From the NCBI RefSeq assembly GCF_000327385.1, contig NW_008709889.1, forward strand, positions 1,253,546-1,317,545: a DNA stretch of 64,000 nt, written 5' to 3'. Source of the stretch: Lottia gigantea. Its lineage: Eukaryota > Mollusca > Gastropoda > Lottiidae. Both the position numbers and the translations under genes were made by a program. Below are positions 13,140-27,000 of this stretch, one piece after another (the first letter of the stretch is position 1; the number at the start of each line of letters is the position of its first letter). The notes below the pieces were generated by a model. That model made no database searches. It saw only the letters and a program-made list of their open reading frames with translations, and was not told the DNA's origin.

Positions 13140-14118
13140 ATTACATTCATTACAGTCACCCATGTCCGTCCGTCCACAATTGCTCGTAAACACTCTACAG
13201 ACACAATTCTTGACGGATTTTGACAAAACTGGTATGAGTGTTCGTAATCACCCAAGGAATAACCCTATTGAAAATCAGAAGAATCGAAAAATATTAAGTA
13301 TGAGTTATTGCCCTTGTTCTTGAAAACGCGTTCAATTTTTAGCTCGTAAACACTCTAGAAGGCACAATTCTTGATGGATTTAGACAAAACTTGGTATGAG
13401 TGTTCGTAATCACCCAAGGATGAACCCTATTGAAAATCAGAAGAATCGAAAAATATTTAGTATGAGTTATTGCCCTTGTTCTTGAAAACGCGTTTAATTT
13501 TTAGCTCGTAAACACTTTAGAAGGGACAATTCTTGATGGACTTTAACAAAACTTGGCATGAGTGTTTGTAATCACCCAAGGAGGAACCCTATTGTAAATC
13601 AGAAGAATCGAAAAATATTTAGTATGAATTATTACCCTTGCAATACAAAACGAGTTCAATTTTCAGCTCGTAAACACTCTAGAAGGCACAATTCTTGACG
13701 GATTTTGATGAAACTTGGTGTGAATGTTCGTAATTACCCAAGGATGAAATCAGAAGAATCAAAAAATATTTAGTATGAGTGATTGCCCTTGTTCTTGAAA
13801 ACGCGTTCAATTTTTAGCTCGTAAACACTAAAAGGCATGATTTTTGATGGATTTTGACAATAGTTGGTTTTATTATTCAGTCCCGCGCTGAAGGTTGAAT
13901 ATTTGCCTTCTAGAGTGTTCAGGAGCTAAAATTGAACACGTTTTCAAGAACAAGGGCAATAACTCATACTCAATATTATTCAGTATCGCCCAAAAGAGTT
14001 CAAAATAAGTGTATGACTGAAGGTTGAATATTTCATACTGTTATTGTACTGCTAAATATTTTTACTCAAAATCAAAGCTGCCAGTGGGCGTATATTACCT
14101 TGCCTGGCAAGCTATCTT
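13140..14118 (-). mobile_element. Pearl-like non-autonomous element, reverse orientation, ~161-bp tandem core
   Basis: About five core units with starts near 13211, 13371, 13532 and 13693, each with 'gattttgacaaaac', 'cacccaagga', 'ttattgcccttgttcttgaa' and 'agctcgtaaacactcta'. The right end (low coordinates) has 'cacccatgtccgtccgtcc', the complement of 'gacggacatgggtg'. The left end (high coordinates) is 'gccagtgggcgtatattacc' then 'ttgcctggcaagctatcttt'. A stretch at about 13910-13975 is inverted relative to the rest. Bivalve pearl elements have ~160-bp tandem cores between unique ends and have been linked to Helitron-like elements. That assignment is inference from architecture. Confidence 0.7.
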
Positions 14119-14325
14119 TATCATGGTTATTATCCAAATGGGAATCACTGTCAACACGTTTAATGATTTCCCCATTAAGAGGCAAATCCTTTAAAACAAC
14201 ATTACCACCTTTCGCTGGAAAGACAATTAATTTACTCATTTCGGGGTTTAAGATTGGGTTAAATTCTAATGCAATGTCATCAGCATAAGAAACACCTCCA
14301 CGTATATGAATAACAACGAAGCCTG
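14119..14325 (-). mobile_element. LINE relic, reverse-transcriptase fragment with YADD
   Basis: The minus strand reads GVSYADDIAL, then EFNPILNPEMSKLIVFPAK, then LPLNGEIIKRVDSDSHL. YADD is the catalytic box; 'N..KSK.IVF' and 'LNG..I..V....HLG' are the motifs that follow it in non-LTR reverse transcriptases. About 30 residues normally present between YADD and the 'KSKLIVF' block are missing, pointing to an internal deletion. It abuts the left end of the pearl-like element, which may have inserted here. Confidence 0.75.
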
Positions 14326-14373
14326 CTACGCTTACACCGGGCTAGAAATTCATCAACATAGACAGTAATGCCT

Positions 14374-15015
14374 AGTTCACACCAACGGCGAATGCCGCGC
14401 TTTAAATCGGCGAGCAAAGCGCCATCATTTTTTATTTACTTTTCAAAAAATATCACGATCTCCTAAGTAATGTTACGCTCTGATAAGCTCTGATACGAAT
14501 TGGTTACGCTTTGGGGACAAATTATTTCCCGATTTGATCAGGCCTTGTTACGCTTTAAATCACGCCTTGATAAGCTTTATTAAGCTTTGATGCGGTTATG
14601 ACGCTTTAAATCACGCTCTGATACGATTATTAAGCTCTGTTGTGCATTGTTAAGCTCTCTTACGCATTGGAAAATTTCGAAATGGCCAATTTCATGCCGC
14701 TCTTGATCAAGTGGTGGCAGACCGTGAAGACTGGGGTCCCCGCTTTGAATAAAGCTCTGTTAAGCTTTCCTACGCTTTGAGTCAGGCTTTGCTGAACTTT
14801 GTTACGCTTTGTTAAGCTTTTATACGTTCTCGGCGCTTTAATCAATTCGTGACAGAGCGCCCAAAAAATCTTGGCGCTCTTGCCGAATATCCAGCTTTGC
14901 TCAAAGCTTTCCAACGATCTATTACGACCCTAGCGCTTTAGTCGAGCTTTGTTACGCTTTGGTACCGCTTTGAACGCCGCTTTAAAGCGCCATCAAAGCG
15001 CCGTTGGTGTGAACT
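14374..15015. mobile_element. 642-bp inverted-repeat element with a degenerate ~10-bp repeat interior
   Basis: Exact 17-bp terminal inverted repeats AGTTCACACCAACGGCG (14374-14390 and complement at 14999-15015), extended by related subterminal blocks (GCTTTAAA, AAAGCGCCATC). The interior consists largely of variants of TTACGCTTTG, TAAGCTTTGA and TAAGCTCTG with local GC above its flanks. No coding sequence. It lies between a LINE relic and a Penelope-type relic. The superfamily cannot be fixed because the target duplication is unclear. Confidence 0.75.
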
Positions 15016-15039
15016 GAGCATAAACAATATTGGAAAAAC

Positions 15040-15460
15040 ACACCTAAAGGAATAATACCTCTTGAAATTGAGCAGCAATATCATCTACCTCTTATCCTGT
15101 ACAATTTGCCAAAAACAATATATTGGAGAAACAAAAAATGAATTGAGAACCAGATTCAATGGCCACAGATTTAATATATATCGTAATCTGAATTAAACTG
15201 TGCCTAAACATTTCAACCAATTAGATCATCGCATAATGTACGAATCACCCCTACAAAACATATTTATGAACAAATTGATATTCCAACCAGAACTTTTCGA
15301 CTGCTTACAGAAAACTACTAAAATAAATAAATCAAATACAATACAACCCATAATTCCCTTGCTATACTTTTCAGTATTACATCCTGTCGAGCTGTACCCC
15401 TCATTAAAGAACTGTATAAACGTCTCCAACACAGTTTTCCGGATATTTTTAACAAAAAAT
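15040..15460 (+). mobile_element. Penelope-like element relic, GIY-YIG endonuclease part
   Basis: The plus strand encodes QKQYIGETKNELRTRF preceded by Cys residues (CTIC) and followed by NGHRFNIYRN and PKHFNQLDHRIMYESPL. This C-x2-C...YIGET...L..R...H pattern is the GIY-YIG-type endonuclease region that ends Penelope/Neptune-like retroelements. Only this C-terminal part is recognisable; it is broken and treated as a fossil. Other GIY-YIG proteins are a less likely source. Confidence 0.6.
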
Positions 15461-15659
15461 TAATTATTGCTTTAAAACGTAATAGAATTCAAAGTGATAT
15501 TTTAGTCCAGGACAGACTTAAACCTATAACAATATCATTATCATTTTCTACTTTCCGAAACATGTTTCAAATTAATTTCAATGTATCTATTTGTTTCAGA
15601 AATCTTTTATTTAGTTCTTTTTCGCCACTTTTTTCTGCACATAACAGTAATTAGTGTTG

Positions 15660-16749
15660 GTGAATTCTTTACAACCACTTTTACCTAAGAGGTCACATAC
15701 CTTTAAAGAAAATATTCTTTGACCATATAATCATAGGTATGACCTAGTTACAAAGTCAGAGCACGAACTTAGTTGACAGCCATGTAAACGGCACTTAACC
15801 ACACTCCTTTCCAAAAGTGGAAACGCGTGTACGAAAACGAAAGTATCGTCTCAATTCTTTTTTAACAATAATCATCGAAAGAATCGTTTGTGTAAATTGA
15901 CAGATAAGTCTCGGCTAAAAAGTGGAAAATCAATTGTAGACTTTTTTTCAAGGGGAGCCGTCATCTTGAATAATCAGCGACTATTTTGTGATTTGGCAGC
16001 CAGTTAAATCAGTAAATGTGAGGCTTAGTTGAAATATATATGACCTTTTTAATAATCCTGTCAGTGGAGGCGCTGACATGGAAAAAGCGTCTAGTCGTTT
16101 AGATGGGACAATAAATTGAGTCCCCGTGTGCTACTGGCTGTGCACGTTAAAGATCCATTGGCAGATGGAAATCGATGTATTATGTCTGGCGTTGTGATTT
16201 CAGGGCTATTTCTATGCAAGAACGCATCTGCATCCCAGGGCAACATGTCACCATGTTTAAAGTTAAGAGTGTATACATATCCTGGTTGTTTCATAATATA
16301 AAAAAAAATTGCACAGTTTAAAAAGAATTGGTAAAACCTGATCTTGACTTGAATCTTTAGTTTGGCACAAAATTTGGAAATATCAGCAATAAGAATGCTT
16401 TTGGTCTGTCCCCAGATATTATATACCAAGTTAATACGCTATTACATATTAAATTGGCAATTTTAAATCAACATATATGAAGGGAGACAACTATTTTGAA
16501 ATTTGAAATCCGCCTACCCGAAGTCCGGCCGTTGAATCCTCTCGATCTATTACATTTTTCCGCCTTCGACATTTTCTGATACAAAACATTTTCGATATTC
16601 CTGAAAAACAAAAATAAAACACTGGAGATATCTAAAAAAATTGTAAAATAACTAAACAATTAAATAATTATTTTATTAGTTTTGGTACACATAAAACCGA
16701 GCATTTTTTCATCTTTCTTCTCACCAGGAAAAAATCACCCGTGAATACT
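15660..16749. other. Gene-free stretch around a SINE-like repeat
   Basis: Apart from the SINE-like copy at 16025-16270, nothing recognisable. The reading frames at 16091-16429 and 16116-16301 lie in that repeat and are not considered genes. Confidence 0.45.
16025..16270 (+). repeat. SINE-like dispersed repeat, copy 1
   Basis: Shares 'tgacatggaaaaagcgtcta', 'gggacaataaattgag', 'ctgtgcacgttaaagatcc' and 'tggaaatcg' with copies at 32030-32245, 50525-50770 and 53545-53715. No coding capacity. I call it SINE-like from copy number and size only; a tRNA-type head was not confirmed. Confidence 0.55.
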
Positions 16750-17189
16750 TCTTGACGGTATTAGTCACAGTATCCATTCTGATATATATACAGATATAGA
16801 ATGACAGTATTAGTCACAGTAATCATTCAGATATATATACAGTTATAGATTGACAGTATTAGTCACAGTATCCATTATGATATATATACAGTTATAGATT
16901 GACAGTATTAGTCACAGTATCCATTCTGATATATATATAGTTATAGATTGACAGTATTAGTCACAGTAACCATTCTGATATATATATACAGTTATAGATT
17001 GACAGTATTAGTCACAGTATCCATTATGATATATATACAGATATAGATTAACAGTATTAGTCACAGTAATCATTCAGATATATATACAGATATAGATTGA
17101 CAGTATTAGTCACAGTATCCATTATGATATATATACTGATATATATATATAAATAGTTATAGATTGACAGTATTAGTCACAGTAACCAT

Positions 17190-17248
<59 letters not shown>

Positions 17249-20200
17249 TTGACAGTATTAGTCACAGTAACCATTCTGATATATATATATATAGTTATAG
17301 ATTGACAGTATAAGTCACAGTAATCATTCTGATATATATACAGATATAGAATGACAGTATTAGTCACAGTCACCATTCTGATATATATATAGTTATACAT
17401 TGACAGTATTAGTCACAGTAATCATTATGATTTATATACAGATATAGATTGACAGTATTAGTCACAGTAATCATTCTGATTTATATACAGATATAGATTG
17501 ACAGTATTAGTCACAGTAACCATTCTGATATATATACAGATATAGATTGACAGTATTAGTCACAGTAATCATTCTGATTTATATACAGTTTTAGATTGAC
17601 AGTATAAGTCACAATAACCATTCTGATATATATACAGATATAGATTGACAGTATTAGTCACAGTAATCATTCTGATTTATATACAGTTTTAGATTGACAG
17701 TATTAGTCACAATAACCATTCTGATATATATACAGTTATAGATTGACAGTATTAGTCACAGTAATCATTCTGATATATATACAGTTATAGAATGACAGCA
17801 TTAGTCACAGTAACCATTCTGATATATATACAGATATAGATTGACAGTATTAGTCACAGTAATCATTCTGATATATATATAGTTATACATTGACAGTATT
17901 AGTCACAGTAATCATTCTGATATATATACAGTTATAGAATGACAGTATTAGTCACAGTAACCATTCTGATATATATACAGATATAGATTGACAGTATTAG
18001 TCACAGTAATCATTCTGATATATATACAATTATAGATTGACAGTATTAGTCACAGTAACCATTCTGATATATATACAGTTATAGATTGACAGTTTTAGTC
18101 ACAGTAACCATTCTGATATATATACAGTTATAGATTGACAGTATTAGTCACAGTAACCATTCTGATATATATATAGTTATAGATTGACAGTATTAGTCAC
18201 AGTAACCATTCTGATATATGCATTTATAGTTTGACCGTTTAGTGACAGTATCCATTCTGATATATATACAGTTATAGATTGACAGTATAAGTCACAGTAA
18301 TCATTATGATATATATACAGTTATAGATTGACGGTATTAGTCACAGTAATCATTCTGATTTAAATATAGTTATAGATTGACGGTATTAGTCACAGTATCC
18401 ATTCTGATATATATACAGATATAGATTGAAAGTATTAGTCACAGTAATCATTCTGATATATATACAGTTATAGATTGACAGTATTAGTCACAGTAATCAT
18501 TCTGATTTATATACAGTTATAGATTGACAGTATTAGTCACAGTATCCATTCTGATATATATACAGTTATAGATTGACAGTATTAGTCACAGTATCCATTA
18601 TGATATATATACAGTTATAGATTGGCAGTATAAGTCACAGTAATCATTCTGATATATATACAGTTATAGATTGACAGTATTAGTCAAAGTAATCATTATG
18701 ATATATATATATATAGTTATAGATTGGCGGTATTAGTCACAGTAATCATTATGATATATATACAGTTATAGATTGACAGTATTAGTCACAGTAATCATTC
18801 TGATATATATACAGATATAGATTGACAATAATAGTCACAGTAACCATTCTGATATATATATACAGTTATAGATTGACAGTATTAGTCACAGTAATCATTA
18901 TATCAATATATATACAGTTATAGATTGACAGTATTAGTCACAGTAATCATTCTGATATATATACAGATATAGATTGACAGTATTAGTCACAGTAATCATT
19001 CTGATTTATATATAGTTATAGATTGACAGTATTAGTCACAGTAACCATTCTGATATATATATATAGTTATAGATTGACAGTATTAGTCACAGTAACCATT
19101 CTGATATATATACAGTTATAGATTGACAGTATTAGTCACAGTAACCAATCTGATATATATACAGATATAGATTGACAGTATTAGTCACAGTAACCATTCT
19201 GATATATATACAGATATAGATTGGAAGTATTAGTCACAGTAACCATTCTGATATATATACAGTTATAGATTGACGGTATTAGTCACAGTAATCATTCTGA
19301 TTTATATACAGTTATAGATTGACAGTATTAGTCACAATAACCATTCTGATATATATATAGTTATACATTGACAGTATTAGTCACAGTAATCATTCTGATT
19401 TATATACAGTTATAGATTGACAGTATTAGTCATAGTATCCATTCTGATATATAAACAGTTATAGATTGACGGTATTAGTCACAGTAATCATTCTGATTTA
19501 TATACAGTTATAGATTGACAGTATAAGTCACAGTAACCATTCTGATATATATACAGATATACATTGACAGTATTAGTCACAGTAACCATTCAGATATATA
19601 TACAGTTAAAGATTGACGGTATTAGTCACAGTTATTCTGATTTATATACAGTTATAGATTGACAGTATTAGTCACAATAACCATTCTGATATATATATAG
19701 TTATAGATTGACAGTATTAGTCACAGTAATCATTCTGATTTATATACAGTTATAGATTGACAGTATTAGTCACAGTATCCATTCTGATATATAAACAGTT
19801 ATAGATTGACGGTATTAGTCACAGTAATCATTCTGATTTATATACAGTTATAGATTGACAGTATAAGTCACAGTAACCATTCTGATACATATACAGATAT
19901 ACATTGACAGTATTAGTCACAGTAACCATTCAGATATATATAAAGTTATAGATTGACGGTATTAGTCACAGTAATCATTCTGATTTATATACAGTTATAG
20001 ATTGACAGTGTTAGTCACAGTATCCATTCTGATATATATACAGTTATAGATTGACGGTATTAGTTACAATAATCATTCTGATATATATACAGTTATAGAT
20101 TGACGGTATTAGTCACAGTATCCATTCTGATATATATACAGTTATAGATTGACGGTATTAGTTACAGTAATCATTCTGATATATATATACAAATATAGAT

Positions 20201-21945
20201 TGACAGTATTAGTCACAGTAACCATTCTGATATATATACAGTTATAGATTGACAGTATTAGTCACAGTAATCATTCTGATATATATACAGTTATAGATTG
20301 ACAGTATTAGTCACAGTAACCATTCTGATATATATACAGTTATAGATTGACAGTATTAGTCACAGTATCCATTATGATATATATACAGTTATAGATTGGC
20401 AATATAAGTCACAGTAATCATTCTGATATATATACAGTTATAGATTGACAGTATTAGTCACAGTAATCATTCTGATATATATACAGTTATAGATTGACAG
20501 TATTAGTCACAGTATCCATTCTGATATATATACAGTTATAGATTGACAGTATTAGTCACGGTAATCATTCTGATATATATACAGATATAGATTGACAGTA
20601 ATAGTCACAGTAACCATTCTGATATATATACAATTATAGATTGACGGTATTAGTCACAGTAATCATTATATCAATATATATAGATTGACAGTATTAGTCA
20701 CAGTAATCATTCTGATATATATACAGATATGGATTGACAGTATTAGTCACAGTAATCATTCTGATTCATATACAGTTATAGATTGACAGTATTAGTCACA
20801 GTAACCATTCTGATATATATATATATACAGATATAGATTGACAGTATTAGTCACATTAATCATTCAGATATATATATATATATATATATATAGTTATAGA
20901 TTGACGGTATTAGTCACAGTAACCATTCTGATATATATATACAGATATAGATTGACAGTATTAGTCACAGTATCCATTCTGATATATATACAGTTATAGA
21001 TTGACAGTATTAGTCACAGTAACCATTCTGATTTATATACAGATATAGATTGACAGTATTACTCACAGTATCCATTCTGATATATATACAGTTATAGATT
21101 GACAGTATTAGTCACAGTAACCATTCTGATATATATATATATACAGATATAGATTGACAGTATTAGTCACATTAATCATTCTGATTTATATACAGTTATA
21201 GATTGACAGTATTAGTCACAGTAACCATTCTGATATATATACAGTTATAGATTGACAGTATTAGTCACAGTAACCATTCTGATATATATACAGTTATAGA
21301 TTGACAGTATTAGTCACAGTAATCATTCTGATTTATATACAGTTATAGATTGACAGTATTAGTCACAGTAATCATTCTGATATATATACAGTTATAGATT
21401 GACAGTATTAGTCACAGTAATCATTCTGATTTATATATAGTTATAGATTGACAGTATTAGTCACAGTAATCATTCTGATTTATATATATATAGTTATAGA
21501 TTGACAGTATTAGTCACAGTAATCATTCTGATTTATATACAGTTATAGATTGACAGTATTAGTCACAGTAATCATTCTGATATATATATAGTTATACATT
21601 GACAGTATTAGTCACAGTAATCATTCTGATTTATATACAGTTATAGATTGACAGTACTAGTCACAGTAACCATTCTGATAAATATACAGTTATAGATTGA
21701 CAGTATTAGTCACAGTAATCATTCTGATTTATATATAGTTATAGATTGACAGTATTAGTCACAGTAATCATTCTGATTTATATACAGTTATAGATTGACA
21801 GTATTAGTCACAGTAACCATTCTGATATATATATAGTTATAGATTGACAGTATTAGTCACAGTAATCATTATGATATATGTATATATACAGTTATAGATT
21901 GACAGTCGGTAACCATTCTGATACAGGAATGGTTTGTCAGTATTA
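16750..21945. repeat. ~49-bp minisatellite, about 100 copies, ~5.2 kb
   Basis: The unit consensus runs ATTGACAGTATTAGTCACAG, TAATCATTCTGATATATATA, CAGTTATAG. Variants alternate at the same few places: 'taatcatt', 'taaccatt' or 'tatccatt'; 'gatatatatac' or 'gatttatatac'; 'cagttatag' or 'cagatatag'. Local (TA)n expansions interrupt it, the longest near 17200-17246. Every unit holds a short dyad TGAC-N7-GTCA. Units at both ends are degenerate. Open frames inside (such as 17173-17400 minus) are by-products of the repeat. Copy number is from length over unit size, not a strict count. Confidence 0.93.
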
Positions 21946-23744
21946 GAAATAACAATTATTCTGTTACTCACTGGCATTTTACTCCACGGTATATTGATAT
22001 ATTGAATTTATAACAGATACGGAATAATTATTTGATTGTTTGTGCTTGAATAGACTTTACTATCATTTTGTCATAGATTAACTTAAGTCAAGCAAGATTT
22101 ACCAAACCTCGTCCCCAAAAAAATATATTGGTATAAAATCCTTCATACTTACACGACCCCATGAAATTTATTCAGTTTGCATATTATTAAAGGATTATAA
22201 ACGTCAATTTCCTTACAAAACTATTGAGTGTCAATACATTAATGGTATATTTCGTATATCTCGATTTATCCTTTTTCTAGCTCAAAGAGTGTTTCAAATA
22301 TGCAACATGCATACAGAGGAAGGCAATGTCTACTAGACATACAAATTCTACAAACATTCATGAGAATGGACACTCTTGACGTCTATCTTCTATAAGATCT
22401 TCGGTCAATTTCACTTAACCTTTTATGGACTAGACTATAAATATGTCAAAAGTGAAAATCTTTCCAGGAGACTTCATATCAATAATAAGGGAACGTGTCA
22501 TCATCATTTTATTATATACCAAATTGTATACAGATATTCTTCAATATATGTGAACTTTATATAGTTTCCTATTTAAATATTACCCAGTACATATTTAGTT
22601 AACACTTAAAGAGATATCGCTTTCTAAATTTTAGTTTGACTTAATAGATGGTGGATTTATTTTTCAGAATGAAAATCTTACTTCGCTGCAAATCAATACA
22701 AATAATGTCATATTATCTATCATCAGTTTCCGTAGAGTGATAACCAGATTGTCCCATCCGATGGCTAAAGATTTTATTTATTTTTCACTGACGTGTGACG
22801 GAGAAACAATTGGTCGATTTCGTTTTGTGGACGTTTTCTTCTAATGACGGTTTTGTAAATATATTTTATACCAGCTTATAAAGGTCAAAATGAAAATTCA
22901 AATAGAATAAAATAAATAAGTACTTGGCATGTCTCTTTCCCCACTTCCTGGTCGCTTGTGACTAATGATGTTATGGTACTCTTATCTTTGTTTATATGTT
23001 TATAATTTTTGTTTGCTTTTTGGTAACAGGATATCGAATCTTTATACTAAACAATGCTAGGGCAACGAAAATTGAACTCTGTATCAGGTGGTAGAACAAC
23101 TTTGTAAATAACTGTGTCCCTTTAACCCACTGCTACTCCCAGCTTCCTTACATCTCAAGTTTTGAGTCATGATTTAACATGTAATATTTTGGATAAATCT
23201 GAATTAATCATCGTAGTTACTTCTTACATAATGTAGATATTGGCGTATATGCTGGTCATCATTCACAACGGCTTTAAAATAACTATTTAAAATTTTCTAC
23301 GACACAGCAGATTTTGTTAAATCTATTTTTAAGAACTTAAAACCTCATCGAAACCAATTAATTATTTATTTTTTAATACCGACGGAGTTCATCTGTGAAT
23401 GATAATAAAGAATCGAACTGTCAATGAAATAAGATGAACTATTAAATTGAATACTCTTCGAGATATCATAAACATTGTATACAGTCCATTAGATGAGCTG
23501 TAATATTATAGGTAACCATTTTCCGAAGCTATTACACATTTCTACCGTGTTTCATTATGACAGGTAAACCTTATTTTAAGGCCCATAAAAATTTTTGTTT
23601 CCACAAAATCTTTTTACTGTTTGATTTGTAAATGGACGAACAAAAAGTCAACCACGTTTCGAAGATCAAGGACAGTTATCATATTTAATATCATTTAATC
23701 TAAAAAATAAGATCTTGTCAAGGGTGCAGTATATATCTGTACTT

Positions 23745-24094
23745 AGACTGAAACGCCTGTCTCTATTCCAGCCTCTGATAGCTATTTGGATGAAGTAGAG
23801 ACAGAAAAAGCAGGCCCTGTTAAATGGGGACATTCCGCATCTAGATACCTCGAATCTGCAAAACCCAGATATATTTGAATATATGAATATTTTTGTGGTT
23901 TAGCTCTACCACCATTTTCTCCATACAGCATTTATGTCTCGTCTCCAATTCCGTCATTTTTTTTAACGAAACGGATCTAGTATCGGCCGTTTAAAAGTGC
24001 GTGCGTAGCCAAAAGTTTTTTTTCTGACTCTACTCTAGCCAACAACTGTCAAAATATCCATCAGAGGCTGGAATAGAGGCAGATGTTTCGTACT
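23745..24094. mobile_element. MITE with ~35-bp terminal inverted repeats
   Basis: Left end 23745-23779 and right end 24060-24094 are inverted copies sharing CTCTATTCCAGCCTCTGAT exactly, with a few mismatches further out (GAAACGCCTG versus GAAACATCTG). Total length is about 350 bp with no coding capacity. No clear target duplication, so superfamily unknown. Confidence 0.7.
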
Positions 24095-27000
24095 CATCTG
24101 TGCTGAACGCTCTAGATGAATAAGTCTTCTGTATCTTAACACATGACTTTAACTTGTCATTCATCTATATGTATATAGTATATATATAAAAAAAATCAGT
24201 TTCCTATCACCTGGTAAATTAGCATCCTATTGCATTGACATGGAAAGACCAATAAAAGAAGGTAAGTCTATTACAATAACTTGTTGTGGATAGACTTTGC
24301 CCAACAGTATGACATCCTATCATAAGAAATTATAAGTATCAATGTAATTTGCACTTGGGGAATATTGAATAGGAGATGCATAGCCTTGTCTTATCCCAGT
24401 TTAAACCCGAATTTGCTGTCCACGAAATCAGCCTTAAATTGTGTGACATACGACGACAAAATAATGCACCTGACACATCCTGGCATTATCCAAATAGAAA
24501 ATAGGCATATGATACCACAAACCTGAAGAGAAAATGTATTTATTCTGATTTCTTTGATTATGTTACAAAATCACCTTTCTCAAGTGTAAATTTGACGAAG
24601 GGGACTGGTGCCAATAAAACAACGTAGTTTTGTAAATAAAATAGGGAGGATAACATAAAACATCCCTGTCTCAAACCTGTTACGAATGGTGTCTTCACAT
24701 CGAATCTAGGTGTATGGAAATTATCATGATCGCTAGTTCACAGTCAGCTTTGTACATGTGGGAAAAAGTTGTAGACAAGATACAACTTTGTCGTCTCCCA
24801 TATCAGGTATATTTTCGACCCAATTCCACTGCTGATACCACTGTTCGAAACTAGTTAATTATCAGAATTTTTAAATATTATCATTATTAATCAAATATTT
24901 GAGCATATTCTACTTTATCTTTTTTTTTACTACGTTGTGAGCAAACCACGAATATTTTAAATTGAAATAAGTCAATGGTACATAACGCGTTATTGCTAAT
25001 TTAAACAATAATTTTATGTGAATATTTTAGCCTTTAAACATGTATATGTTTATTATTGATATTCGTGATCTATCGCTGTTTTATGTCGCTGATAGTGATA
25101 CGTAGTTTATTATTTCCAAACCTCATCAATGGGCCTATCTTGATAACTGTTTGATATAACATTTGTTTTCTCACAAAGTATGAGAATATACTTAGTACCT
25201 TTAGTACTTTAATTTGAATTCCTGTAGAAATATAACTGAACGTCCAATCCGCTCACTGGTTTACTTTGAATACATTTAAAATATCTAATCGTTCTGCTTA
25301 CCTTCGATTACCTAGAAGGTTAAAGTCCTGTCAAAACGTTTTTTTTTACCAAACTTTGCCTTCTTCAAAAGGCTAAATTCCTGATCACAACGTCATTCAA
25401 TTAATAGTAAGATTTCAAAGAAATGAACACAATGAAAAAAGATTTGTTACGAGTCACTGATGTAAGCTTAAAACACACCCACAATCCGAACGCAAGGTAT
25501 TAAGTCCAGTATATGAAAAAATCTACTGACACACTATGACGCCTTTTTTGTATAAATATGATTTTTATTTATTGTTTAATGATTATATATTACAGAATCT
25601 AAGTTTTAAATCCGAACTTATCGATTGTCCAATATGGTCCTACTAAAATAAAATAGATAACGATATACAAAAGACATTTCTAGATATTTAGTATTTAGAA
25701 ATGGCTAACAGTTGTGTTCGAAATGACATAGTTAACAAGATGACTAACACACCCTTCTTATTAAAGACTGTCGTCTGTGTGTTCGCGCCTACTTTTCGTG
25801 CCTTAAATAAACAATATATTTGAATAGTTTCACGTTTATTAGCCAAAATGGAAAGTGATGATCTGCAGTCGATGTTTTCATTTAAACAATAACCAAAAAC
25901 ACTCCTTTGAATTTATTCAACAAATTAAAAAAAAATATGTTAAAACAAATTTTTATACCGAACAGAAAACTTTTAAAAACAGCATGATTCATGAAACCAC
26001 AAGGTACAGACTACTTTTGTATTTGTCTGTATATCTACATTATAGTTTCGACCTTATAAGGAGAGGAAAATATATAATTTTATACAATATTACTGAATAT
26101 TTCAATTGTATCAATTTCACGGGTAAGATTCTATACATGAAAAACAATCGCTAATCCCATCTGAATAAACCCAAAGATGACCGATGTAGGTTAACGTATC
26201 AGTATACTGACTGACTATATTTTCTATTTAAAATATTTAAAAGTCACTATTGGGTCTAAAGTCAACACAATATTTTGTTCGAGGACGTATTTGAGTTAGA
26301 GGTGCTAAAACATTATGAAGCCGTATGACAACATTAGCCCTGTACAACTTAAGAAAAAAAACGGTTCTAAAACGAAAATATTTCGTTTGAAATAACACTA
26401 CGAAGTTTCCAGCAAACCCCTAGGCAAAATTAACTGCTATGGTCAGAGAAATTTGGTTATGTATTCAATGAAATATCAATTCCTGGACAATAACTGATCA
26501 ACTCTTTTATCTAACAGAAAGTATGATCTATATATAAAATGTTATTTGTCACTGATCACAATTAGCAAGGCATAAAATCACCAAAGTTGGCAACTTATTG
26601 GGCCGATAAACCTTGTAAAACGACTATTGTCCATTTTCAAAAAAGCCTACAACTTCACGCAAAATTAAACAAGTGAACAAGCTGACCGACTTATATTAAT
26701 TTGTCGGTATGCCTTTTCACACTTTAACTTAATATAATGTACAGTGAATGCCTATCCTATTAACAGTTAATATTATAACATTACTGTACTTATTGACTGC
26801 ATTAGGGTTAGCGACTTAAATTGGATGCCCTAATATTGAATCCTTTTAGACAATGTAAATCATTGTGATATCTTTTGAGGTAGGCTTATAAAATTAGGTT
26901 ATTATAACGAGTGATTCAAATTAATCCTAAGGTCTACATTGTGATTAAAAGCTAAATCTTTATGTTCTTATCATTCTTGTTGCTGCTATTAAATCTTAAC

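Noticed and set aside
17173-17400. 75-codon minus-strand frame rich in Tyr and Ile
   Set aside because: It is a translation of the (TA)n-rich minisatellite.
16750-21945. CRISPR-like regular repeats
   Set aside because: Units are head-to-tail without unique spacers, lie in a eukaryotic genome and vary gradually, as a minisatellite does.
25855-26154. 99-codon plus-strand frame
   Set aside because: Composition matches the AT-rich background; no homology or splice structure seen.
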